Shown here piece after piece: positions 8,149-16,629 of a DNA stretch of 23,986 nucleotides. The stretch spans positions 1 through 23,986 of the forward strand of contig CABTZP010000007.1 in NCBI GenBank assembly GCA_902489375.1, in the 5' to 3' direction. The position numbers and the translations under genes were made by a program. The stretch's first letter is position 1. Every line of letters starts with the position of its first letter. Source of the DNA: an uncultured Tissierellia bacterium (GTDB taxonomy: Bacteria; Bacillota; Clostridia; Tissierellales; Peptoniphilaceae). The notes beneath the pieces are model-generated. The model was not told where the DNA came from and did not search any database. It saw nothing but the letters and a program-made list of their open reading frames with translations.

Positions 8149-9672
8149 ATGAATCAATATATTCCCCCCTTTCACATGACGGACAAAATTACCACTCTGA
8201 TTGCAGAAATTGGTGAACAGGTCGGCCGAATTACAGTATTGCAGGGAGCAAGTATTCACGCTCATCTGCGCAGAGATAACCGCATTCGTACGATTCACTC
8301 CTCCCTTGCCATTGAGCATAATTCCCTTTCCCTTGGACAGGTTACAGCAATTCTGGATGGTAAGCGAATTCTTGGCAATCCCAATGAAATTAGAGAAGTT
8401 CAAAATGCCTATGCTGCCTACGAACTGATGCTTACCCTAAATCCCCTATCGGTTACCGACTTGCTTAAGGCACACAGGATCATGATGGAGGGACTGGTCC
8501 CCGAAAATGGAAGATTCCGCTCCAGTGGAGTCGGAGTTTTTGAGGGTGAAGTTTTAATCCACATGGCACCGCCCGCCGCCCTAGTCCCCGAACATATTCG
8601 TCATCTTTTTGCCTGGTATCTAGCATCTGCGCTCCATCCCCTTGTTAAAAGTGCCATTTTTCATTATGAATTTGAATTTATTCATCCCTTTTCTGATGGC
8701 AATGGCCGCATGGGACGTATGTGGCATAGCCTATTGCTCGCCCAGTGGAAAGAATTGTTCTTCTGGCTCCCCATTGAAGAGATCATTTCCTTGCGACAAT
8801 TGGAATATTATGAGGCGTTAAAAACTGCAGATCAGCAGGCGGACAGCGCCGAATTTGTGGAATTGATGCTTGAAATTATTCGGGACAGTTTGAAAGAGGC
8901 CATCGCCTCTGCCCTTCAAATCAATCAGAAAAATCAAGAAAAGAAAAAACCGACAATCCCCGAAAGAAAGGCCCCCCCAATGCCCTATTACGCCGTAAAA
9001 AAAGGAAAAAAGCCCGGAATCTATGAAAGCTGGGAAGAATGCAAAGCCCAGGTCCATGGCTATAAAGGAGCCGAATTCAAAAAGCTCCCCGACCGGGCCA
9101 TGGCCATCTCTTATATTAAGGAAGGAAACGATTCCGACTCGCCGAGTGCGCCGGAGAATGGCCCGAAAAATACTTCGAAAAGTGCCCTGAAACATGGCCC
9201 GGAGGAGCAATCCCAATGGCCCCAAGAGCCTGCCCCACCCCTCGAAAATCTCCCCCCTGGCGCCTTCACCGCCTATGTTGACGGTTCCTATAACAAGAAG
9301 ACGAAAACCTATGGCTATGGCATCGTCCTCTTTTCCGTCGCTGGAAAAGAAGAATTCTCCGGTTCCGCCAAGGGGGAAGAATCCGCCTCCCGAAACGTCG
9401 CCGGAGAGATCCTCGCCGCCAAAATGGCCATGCAAATCGCCCGAAGCCGTCAGGCGAATTCCCTGACCCTTTTCTATGACTATGCCGGCATCCGCCACTG
9501 GGCCCTGGGCGAATGGAAGGCCAACCTCCCCCTAACAAAGGATTACCAGGCCTTTGCCCAAAAGATCGCCAAAGACCTTTCCCTCAGCTTCCAAAAAGTC
9601 CAGGCCCACACCGGCAATCGGTGGAATGAAGAAGCCGACCGCCTAGCTAAAAAAGGCTGCGGGCTGGCGTAG
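8149..9672 (+). CDS. Fic domain fused to RNase H1
   Basis: 507-residue single frame with two enzymes. Residues ~1-255: Fic protein, with an inhibitory-helix-like SSLAIEHN (S52..E56) and the complete active-site motif HPFSDGNGRMGR (H179-R190); Fic enzymes usually transfer AMP to protein hydroxyls. Residues 256-278: Lys/Pro-rich linker. Residues 279-323: RNase H1 hybrid-binding (viroplasmin-like) domain (YYAVKKGKKPGIYESWEECK). Residues 324-372: Pro/Ser-rich linker. Residues 373-507: RNase H1 catalytic domain with D378 (VDGS), E420 (AGEILAA), D444 (FYDY), H487 (AHTGN) and D497 (NEEADRLAKK). ATG 8149 follows AAGGAGG. The Fic half is more A+T-rich than the RNase half. Met278 sits in a normal RNase H1 start context (AAAGG upstream), and a run of seven C (8972-8978) lies exactly at the join, so two separate proteins or slippage is possible. 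Confidence 0.9.
   Translation: MNQYIPPFHMTDKITTLIAEIGEQVGRITVLQGASIHAHLRRDNRIRTIHSSLAIEHNSLSLGQVTAILDGKRILGNPNEIREVQNAYAAYELMLTLNPLSVTDLLKAHRIMMEGLVPENGRFRSSGVGVFEGEVLIHMAPPAALVPEHIRHLFAWYLASALHPLVKSAIFHYEFEFIHPFSDGNGRMGRMWHSLLLAQWKELFFWLPIEEIISLRQLEYYEALKTADQQADSAEFVELMLEIIRDSLKEAIASALQINQKNQEKKKPTIPERKAPPMPYYAVKKGKKPGIYESWEECKAQVHGYKGAEFKKLPDRAMAISYIKEGNDSDSPSAPENGPKNTSKSALKHGPEEQSQWPQEPAPPLENLPPGAFTAYVDGSYNKKTKTYGYGIVLFSVAGKEEFSGSAKGEESASRNVAGEILAAKMAMQIARSRQANSLTLFYDYAGIRHWALGEWKANLPLTKDYQAFAQKIAKDLSLSFQKVQAHTGNRWNEEADRLAKKGCGLA
8972..8982 (+). promoter_or_regulatory. Internal start and C7 run at the Fic/RNase H junction
   Basis: AAAGG (8968-8972), seven C (8972-8978), then in-frame ATG (8980-8982) starting MPYYAVKKG, the usual N-terminus of free RNase H1. 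With six C the Fic frame would stop at the TAA at 8997-8999 (as numbered here), overlapping this ATG like two ordinary genes; with seven C they are one protein. Confidence 0.55.
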
Positions 9673-9691
9673 GAGAAGGGGAAGAGAAGGA

Positions 9692-9793
9692 GCCCGCCGC
9701 CGCCCCAGGGGCCGGCGGCGGGCAGCTAAAACCGGCTTTGCCTCCGGCAAAGCCCCTGTTTTTAGAAGGTGCCGCCCGTGGGCGGCGCTTTTT
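9692..9793 (+). terminator. Triple hairpin terminator block after the Fic-RNase H gene
   Basis: Three successive stems: 9692-9702 with 9713-9723 (11 bp, GC only, inner CCCC/GGGG); 9734-9742 with 9746-9754 (9 bp) followed by GTTTTTAG; and the 16-bp palindrome 9771-9786 followed by CTTTTTATT. The second and third are standard plus-strand terminators. Confidence 0.8.
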
Positions 9794-9827
9794 ATTATCA
9801 TTTTCCTCCTGCTCCTGACAAACTGCT

Positions 9828-9861
9828 CCTGACTAAAGGCCGAAATCTCCATTTAGTCAGG
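9828..9861. repeat. Inverted repeat with CCTGAC motif
   Basis: CCTGACTAAA (9828-9837) and TTTAGTCAGG (9852-9861) are exact reverse complements. Further CCTGAC copies flank it (9814 and 9892 region). It lies between convergent genes; it could be a protein site or a weak terminator. Confidence 0.45.
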
Positions 9862-9978
9862 ACGGACTCTACCTGACAAAAGTCTAAAAAAGCTGGCCGG
9901 TCAGGGTCGAAGGCGGCTTTTTTGACATAATTATAACGAAAAAACGCCTCCCGCCCCCAATCCAAGCCCCAGTCCGCG

Positions 9979-10010
9979 AAAAAAAGGCGCCCCCAAACCA
10001 GGGGGGCGCC
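9979..10010 (-). terminator. Terminator of the DUF169 gene
   Basis: Stem GGCGCCCCC (9986-9994) with GGGGGCGCC (10002-10010), then a run of seven T on the minus strand (A run 9979-9985). It lies 56 bases after the DUF169 stop codon. Confidence 0.85.
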
Positions 10011-10065
10011 CAAAAACGAAAATCATCTAAAAACCACCTAAAGGAAATTGCCGAAAGAAAATCGC

Positions 10066-10824
10066 CTAAAAATCAAAGTACGACTTCGGAAGTCCCGAAG
10101 AAGCGTCGCAGGTCTGCCCGTGGTGGGCGATCGGATAACGAAGCCCGTTCTTATGGAGCCGCTTTAAGCCGTCCACCGCCGTCTGCAGCTGATCCGCCGA
10201 CATCGAGACGACCAGCTCATCCGGCTTCGCCCCGCCAAACTTCCGCTCAGCAAAACTCGGAATCGCCGCCTGAGGCTTGCCCGTCACCATTGCCCGGATC
10301 CAGGAATTGCTGCAGGCCGTCTCTCCGCCGAAGGTCAGATTAAGCTTTTCATAATGCATATTCAGATAGCCCGAAAGCAGCAAAAACGCCTGCGCCGTGT
10401 TCATATAAAGGACACAGACATCTGGCTCAATCTTTCCTGCGGAAAGGGGAGAGATCACCGCCGCCTGATAGCTGTGATCCAAAAGATCCAGCTGCTCATG
10501 GTGGGCCCGCGCCTTTTCCGGCTCATTAAACCAGCCACCCATGAAAATCTCCCCGGTGAAAAATTCCTCGTCCCGGTCCAAAAGCCCATTCACCTGAGCG
10601 CAGTAGCGCATTGGCGCCATCTCCGGCAAATAGAGCATGGTCCAGCTGTAGGTAATCGCCTGCCAAAGCACCTGGCAAAAAGTGAATTTCCCCCGCGGCG
10701 TCCGAATCCGCTCAATGGCCATGGCCTCGTCCCGCTGATCAAAATACTGGATCCCGACCGGAGTCTCCTCAAGCCGCAAATACTGGTTGAGATCCGAAAC
10801 CAAGTCATCAAAACGTCCGCTCAT
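10066..10824 (-). CDS. DUF169 family protein
   Basis: 252-residue cytoplasmic protein with no signal peptide. It matches the DUF169 pattern: an N-terminal LNQYLRLEETPVGIQYF helix-strand, a CQVLWQAI cysteine block, a MRYCAQVNGLL block, a FTGEIFMGGWF strand, the central PDVCVLYMNTAQAFLLLSGY, GGETACSNSWIRA, and a DELVVSMSADQL tail. Four spaced cysteines (CQ, CA, CV, CS) recall the metal- or redox-related context sometimes proposed for the family, but no function is established. ATG at 10824 has AGGAGG 6 bases upstream. Single-gene unit with its own terminator; its leftward direction converges on the Fic-RNase H gene. Confidence 0.85.
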   Translation of the reverse strand: MSGRFDDLVSDLNQYLRLEETPVGIQYFDQRDEAMAIERIRTPRGKFTFCQVLWQAITYSWTMLYLPEMAPMRYCAQVNGLLDRDEEFFTGEIFMGGWFNEPEKARAHHEQLDLLDHSYQAAVISPLSAGKIEPDVCVLYMNTAQAFLLLSGYLNMHYEKLNLTFGGETACSNSWIRAMVTGKPQAAIPSFAERKFGGAKPDELVVSMSADQLQTAVDGLKRLHKNGLRYPIAHHGQTCDASSGLPKSYFDF

Positions 10825-10991
10825 GATAACCTCCTTGGTTCATTGAAAACCATTTTCCACACCGTCCACACCAAACTACAAAAACCTTTGTCCATGCAGA
10901 TAACGTAATCCCCTCCAGCCCTTCAGACCGAATAATCAACAAGGGATATTGATATTTATGTAAATACCCAGGACGGGCAAAGATAAGCGAA

Positions 10992-11053
10992 AAAATAAAG
11001 AGCCTATGGAAAAATAAAGAGTCTAAAATAAAGAGCCTATGGAAAAATAAAGA
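10992..11053. repeat. 33-bp-period direct repeat, two copies and a partial third
   Basis: A 29-base A-rich segment at 10992-11020 containing AATAAAGAGCCTATGG recurs at 11025-11053, offset 33. A shortened version follows to about 11065. No gene overlaps. It lies upstream of both the DUF169 gene (-) and the large surface gene (+). Confidence 0.7.
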
Positions 11054-11084
11054 CACGATGGAAATAAGGTGATAAAGAAACCCT

Positions 11085-11150
11085 CGCTCCTCGATTTCAA
11101 ACATCATACAACAAAAAAAACAGGCAGCTCATCTTCCGAAAGGTTAAAAA
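11085..11150 (+). promoter_or_regulatory. Upstream element copy 1 of the paralogous surface genes
   Basis: TTTCAAACATCAT at 11095-11107, an A run, then GCAGCTCATCTTCCGAAA and GGTTAAAA to 11148. Nearly the same order occurs at 16388-16436 before the paralogue. The role is unknown; a shared control site or simply duplicated DNA. Confidence 0.55.
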
Positions 11151-11379
11151 GGGAACACCGGGCGCAGGACTCATTCGCGGACCCGGTCGTAAGATCTGGA
11201 CCTAGGACCCATTCGCAAAACTAAGTCGCAGACCCCCGTCCAGAAACCCAGACAGAAAAAAAGAATAAAGCCCAGGAAATATTCAAATTTACAATTTTTT
11301 ATTCACGGCTAGTCCCCTTAAAAGTTACAAATAAGTTACAAAGAAATGAGCCAATAGCTGGTTTTTTCAGGCAAAAAAC
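11150..11379. other. Long leader region of the large surface gene
   Basis: No gene seen. It holds a short imperfect repeat (GGACTCATTCGCGGA near 11168 and GGACCCATTCGCAAA near 11207) and otherwise unremarkable sequence between the conserved upstream element and the promoter. Confidence 0.4.
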
Positions 11380-11380
11380 T

Positions 11381-11407
11381 TTGTAATTGGTAGCAAATTA
11401 ATATAAT
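11381..11407 (+). promoter_or_regulatory. Probable promoter of the large surface gene
   Basis: TTGTAA (11381-11386) and a perfect TATAAT (11402-11407), spacer 15; reading the -35 one base earlier gives 16. It is followed by an AT-alternating tract and a ~105-base leader to the ATG at 11513. Confidence 0.5.
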
Positions 11408-11512
11408 ATATAAACATATATATATATACCAAATTGGTTTTCGAACACACCCTTTCGCCAACCAGGTGAAATCAATGAAGATCAATTTGATCAATGGTCA
11501 TAAGGAGGCGTT

Positions 11513-14500
11513 ATGAAGAATTTATTGAAGAGAGTGCTCATCTTCATGCTCGTGTTTTCCATGGTCATCCCGATGCCCATGAAAGCCCTGGCAAAGCCGC
11601 TGGAACCGAGGATTTAGCCCCAACCGGCTGAGCCGGTAAAGCTTGAAGATGGACAAAAAGCAGAGGATCTCGTTAAAAACCCGGAACAGCCCGAGCTTTA
11701 TACCCTTTATACGGATTATAAGGTCGAGAGAAAGAAGAAGGGACAGACGGACTCCTCATACGAGGTGAACTACCAGCCCTATGTGGCAACGGTGGGTGAA
11801 GCCGCAAAGGAGGCCGAAAAGGCTAAAGTGGACAGGGACGTCAAGGTTCCCGATTTCGAAGGTTATGAAGATCCCAAGGGGCCATACGATCCCCTGGATC
11901 CGGGAAGTCCCTTTAAGATCGACCCGGAGAAAAAGACCTTCCATATCACCTATGATACGATCAAAGAAGCCGCCAAAAAAGGAAATAAAACCGGGGATGA
12001 TGAGTTCGGATGGACCTTCAAAAAAGATCAGGAATACCGATACGATGGAAAGCCCCAGACCATTAAAATTAGGCATGTCTTCCAGGATTTTGATGATTTC
12101 AATAAGTATGGAAATAAACCGGGAGAAACCGAAGAAATCGTAACGGAGCAAAAAGCAAAAACCGGTTCCTGGATGGAAGTAGAGCCCTTGCCCGAAGATC
12201 AAAGAGAGGGTTATGTCCCCGACAATGACAAATTAGGAATTTATATCCCGGAAGTTGTTAATAATATTGTGATCGAATACCGGTATAACCGCGCCCACTG
12301 CAATGTGATTTTTGATACCGTTGACGGCACGCCCCTCCCTTCCCGCACCTATTATTATAAACAGCTGATCCCCGGACTTAAAGACAGCGAGCTTCCCACC
12401 AAGGAAGGCAGTGATTTTATCGGCTGGAAGCCATCGGTGGACCTGAAAAGCAAAGAGGGAAAAACTTTTCCGGCAGGCCAGCTCATCAAAGATGATCAGG
12501 GAAATCCCATCAAAAATTTAGAAGCCAGTCTGATCATGCCGGATAAAAACGTGACCTTCACCGCCGTCTGGAAAGACCTGCCCTATGGAGATTATATTAT
12601 TCAGTTTTGGGCGGAAAAAGCAGACCATGAAGAAGGCGGGGATCTGACCGGCCGTTATGATTTTATTGGCGTGAAGGAAGTAAAAAAAGCAGCAACAGGT
12701 TCTCGCCCCGACTTATCAGCCTTTGGCCTGATTAATCAGATCCTCTTTCCCGATCTTGATCAGGCCCGTTTGAGTAAGATATGGCAGGATGAGGCGTATT
12801 TCAATAAATTCTATAAATACAACGGGACGCTCACCCTAAAGCAAAACGCCGATAAAGAACAGCCCTCAGAGGTTAAAGGCGTATCTTCCAACGGGAAAAC
12901 CGTATATAACATCTACTACGACCGTCAGGTTTATACCCTGTATTTCACAGGCTTTCCCCAATCTGTGATATTTGATTATGGTGATCTTGATTTTTATATC
13001 GTGCCAACCATTAAAAGAGGGGGACAAGTAATCGGAACACCGGAAGAGCCTTATCACTTTAAAGCGCGCTTCAACCAGAATTTAGCCGCTCCATGGCCCA
13101 AGGACCCCATAGAAGTCTTCGGCTTAACGTATGGGAGCTTTGGTTGGCTGCCAATTTTGCAAAAAAATGGGGAGTCAGAGATTGATCCGTCTGTGGAAGG
13201 CTACTTCCCCTATCGTGATACGCCGCCCTATCGGCTTTCGACGGACTATTTTTTAGAACCCATAGATTACCCGGATGACTTCCCAGAGCTTTATAAATAT
13301 AAACTTCCGATAAGGACAAAAACCGAACCCAAAGAAGAATACGAACTAAGAGAGGTTGGCCCGGATGAGCTGGTCTTCGGAATAGTGCAGGGAGATGAAA
13401 ATAACATCGCTTTGCCCCACCATATGGATGTGTGGACGGACGATTTTAAAGGCCAACCGAAGGTGAACTACAAATATTATTCTATCAAGTCGGATACACC
13501 TGTTGACTACCCATACCTCCCACCCGTTCTTGAAGGCTTCACACCAAAAGTGGTATCACCGGGAAAGACGCCACCAGAAGACATAAAGGTAGAGTCCGAG
13601 AAAATTGATAGGGATCAGCTTGCTAGGAAAAATGGAGAACGCCAGGAGAATAATCCAGACGGCTATGTTCCAATGGAATTCGTGAAGGACTTCCCCGGAC
13701 AGAATAATAATTTTAGCGAGAATAAATACTTAAAATTTGAATATTCCCGGAACAAATACACGCTAAAGCTAAACAACGACTGGCGAAGAATCAAACCCGA
13801 CGCAGAGTACACAGCCGATGAAAAACTGGAAGTCTACTACGAGTACCGCCTGAAGGACTTGGAGCTGGACATAACTCATCGGCCGCAAAAGCCGGACTGG
13901 GTCCCTAAAGACTGGGTCTTTAAGGGCTGGGCAATTGACGCAGCTGGACAAAATTTACTGCGAGACCATGATATTACCATGCCTGCAAGAAGTCAGATCG
14001 TCTATGCCAAGTGGGATGAGCCGGACTACAAATGGAAGGTAACTTATGATCCCAACGGAGGAACCCTTGATCCGATTAGCCTCAATGACCTCACGACCGA
14101 ACAAAAGTCGATCCTGGAAGGAGAACCGGGCGAAGAGAAAATCGAGCGCTACCCCAAAAAGGGAGAAAACGAGGGAGATAAACAGGTCTTTACCGTCGTC
14201 CACCGTCAAAAATTAAAGGAGCCGGCCAAAAAGCCCACCCGCAAAGGCTATTCCTTCCTCGGCTGGGAAGTCCTTCGATATAAGAAAGATGCCCAGGGCC
14301 AATATACCGGCGAAGTGGACACCTCCTATTACGATACCTATCAGGTACCGGAGCTTTACCCCTTTGGCAATGAAGTTGTCGGCGATGTCTACCTCAAAGC
14401 CATCTGGGTAGAAAAAGAGTCCGTATCGGTTAAAGTTTACCACCACTTCCTGAATCAGCGTCTGGATAAGGACGAAAGCATAGCCGAAAACCCCGAAGTG

Positions 14501-16273
14501 GAGATCATCGAAGACCTGCTGCCCGGCCAATACACCACGGCCGTCGCAAGCCGTCAGGACGGAAAATGGGTCCTTGTTCCCCATCGCGAACTGTGGAACG
14601 CGCCCATTACGCCAAGCAGAGAAATATTCGATCTCTATCACGCCTATAACAAACGCCTGCCCTTTAATAACACCTACTATCATCTGCTGAAGGTCGAACC
14701 GGAAAAGCATTTGGTAAACGGGCGGCTCGTTGATAACCCGGCCGCCAAAAACAACCACTTCCACTTTTTCTACCGTCCCTTCAGAACGGTCAAGTATAAG
14801 GTGAATTATCTGAATGAACGGGTAAAGGAAGAACTCAATAAGAGAAGAGCGGAAGGGGCCAGTTACGCAGAGGAACAGGCCGTAATCAACCAAAACAGGC
14901 TCCTCGAACAGGAAACCATTGAAAGTTTATGCCGTCATTACGACGCCAGAAACTATAAGCCGATCAGAGGCTGGAAGCTGGTATCGGACCCCCAGCAACA
15001 GCTCTTCTTTGACGTCAATGAAGAAACGGGCTATTTCAACGGGATAAATGGCACCGGCTCGAAAGAAATTAACTTTTATTATAAAGATGTTCGGGTCATT
15101 GAAGTGCCTGGAGAAGATCCCCCTCCGGAAGGATACGTCCGGGTCACCTTTAAAGCCGAAGCAGGTGGCTCCTTCGGTAAAGATAAGGATGGAAATCCCA
15201 TTAAGGAGCTGCATTACGATGTCATTGAAGGCCTAAAATCAGAACTCCTTCCCGTTCCCAAAGAATGGAAGGGCGGATTGAAGAATAAGGATAAACACTA
15301 TATTACGCCCGATCCAGGGAGATCCTTTGTAAAATGGGATAATCATCCACTATTAGCCAAGGGCACACCGATCGAGAAGGCAAACGAGGACTCTTACCTC
15401 TTTACGGCCTACTTTGATGAGGCTTCCGTGGTTCCTACGCCTGAGGACCCGGATCCCGGCACAACGGAAGTCGAAAAGCCCAAAAAGCTCAACGGCTATT
15501 ACCCCTTCCGCCCCTATTTCCTGACTGGCAAAAATGCCTGCAAGATGATTCGGGACTTTGGGGAAGAGGATGTGCAGGAAATGCTGGATGCCTTCAACAC
15601 CCACGCCAACTGGTTTAAAGAAAACCATGTTCCAGACGTCGATCAAATCAGCGAACACATCAACATGCACGGCTATGAGCTCCTTGCCAAGCAGTACAAT
15701 AACGAGTATGGAACCATCAGCTTCCGTTTTGGAACGCCGGTAACGCTAGCCGAATGGAAAAGCCTCCTTAATAAGAACTCGACCATGAAGGCCCGCTTTG
15801 CCGATCCGGCGGAACAGGCGATCCGGGACCTCGATCAAAATGGAGAAAATCGTCAGGCAATCAAAGTCAATAACCAGACCTATTACGTACCGGTTTATAT
15901 TGATTACAAACCCAAAACCTACAAAATCTACTGGGAGATCGTCCCCAACAAAGTCTCGATTGAGCAGGCGATGGGGTACTGGCCCGGCCGAGACATCAAT
16001 GAAGAATACGACCGTCTTGTCGGAGGAAATCCTTTCAAAGCAGACCTTTGGTCCATCAAGCACATTGCAAAGCAAGATCCCTGCAATGTCAATAAGCCTT
16101 CCATCCCAATGCCGGACATTCGGACCCATGATAAGGCCGGCCTCTGGTTCTACGCTCCTTCCCTGCCGCCCAGAGCCGTCAGGATCAAAGACAAGAATCC
16201 TGCCCAGTACAAACTGACCTTTGAATTCACCTTCGCCGGAACCGAGACCTATCAGAAGTACTATAGAAAGTAA
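11513..16273 (+). pseudogene. Giant surface protein, InlB/MucBP-like repeats, amber codon at 35
   Basis: A 1586-codon frame from ATG 11513 (AAGGAGG upstream). Residues 1-27 are a signal peptide (MKNLLKRVLIFMLVFSMVIP, cleavage near ALA). Codon 35 is TAG (11615-11617); the same frame then stays open to 16273. Codons 36-1586 hold beta-rich extracellular repeats: InlB/Listeria-Bacteroides-like units ending in FTAVWKD (~263-354), VYAKWDE (~748-836) and YLKAIWVEK (~839-969), MucBP-like YHHFLNQ (~970-1090), another ending FTAYFDE (~1208-1303), then a ~258-residue C-terminal domain shared with the next gene. No cell-wall sorting tail. ATT CAG to ATT TAG by one C-to-T change would explain the stop. 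Either a nonsense mutant, a readthrough gene or a sequence error; the long, intact remainder argues the lesion is recent. Confidence 0.85.
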
Positions 16274-16307
16274 GAAACGAAGCCAAAAAGCGTAACATGA
16301 ATGAAAA

Positions 16308-16355
16308 GGGAGGCTGTGTCAGAACGAGCAAATCGTTCGACACAGCTCCTTTTTT
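16308..16355 (+). terminator. Terminator after the large surface gene
   Basis: Nested stem: GAACGA/TCGTTC around a 5-base loop, continued by GTGTC/GACAC and GGAG..CT/AGCTCC with a bulged G, then six T (16350-16355). It starts 35 bases after the stop codon. Confidence 0.85.
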
Positions 16356-16387
16356 GGCCCCGTCGAGCAAAAACTCCGACCCGCGTT

Positions 16388-16436
16388 TTCAAACAACATT
16401 CTAAAAAAAGCAGCTTATCTTCTGAAAACGTTAAAA
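16388..16436 (+). promoter_or_regulatory. Upstream element copy 2 of the paralogous surface genes
   Basis: TTTTCAAACAACATTC, an A run, then GCAGCTTATCTTCTGAAA and CGTTAAAA. It matches the copy at 11085-11150 with few changes. It lies 68 bases before the -35 of the following promoter. Confidence 0.55.
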
Positions 16437-16503
16437 TTTGTAAGAAATTCACCCAATTATGAGGAAAATGTGGCAAATTGTGTGGAAATTTTGTAGATTT
16501 TCC

Positions 16504-16531
16504 TTGCAATCTCTTCGGACAGGGATATAAT
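16504..16531 (+). promoter_or_regulatory. Promoter of the NPGTGD surface protein
   Basis: TTGCAA (16504-16509), 16-base spacer, TATAAT (16526-16531). The leader to ATG 16630 begins with an imperfect hairpin (AGTAAGGGTT pairing with AAGCCCTACT, 16540-16566) that could protect the transcript. Confidence 0.75.
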
Positions 16532-16629
16532 TATTCTCACAGTAAGGGTTTCGAGAGAAGCCCTACTGGAATTGGTCGATTGCAAATGTACATTTGAACT
16601 ATCTATGAAAACTAGGAGGAATTAACAGA

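Noticed and set aside
8818..9538. Long minus-strand frames under the Fic-RNase H gene
   Set aside because: Gly/Arg-biased shadows of a coding strand with full catalytic motifs; no ribosome sites.
10354..10908. 184-codon plus-strand frame over the DUF169 gene
   Set aside because: Shadow of the minus-strand gene, no ribosome site or domain.
11615..11617. TAG read as pyrrolysine or other recoding
   Set aside because: No recoding hairpin or pyl gene is visible in this window; a simple C-to-T nonsense change or sequence error is more economical. Kept only as a check.
11765..16273. GTG at 11765 as the true start of the giant surface protein
   Set aside because: No ribosome site and no signal peptide there; the in-frame ATG at 11513 has both, separated from it by one TAG codon.
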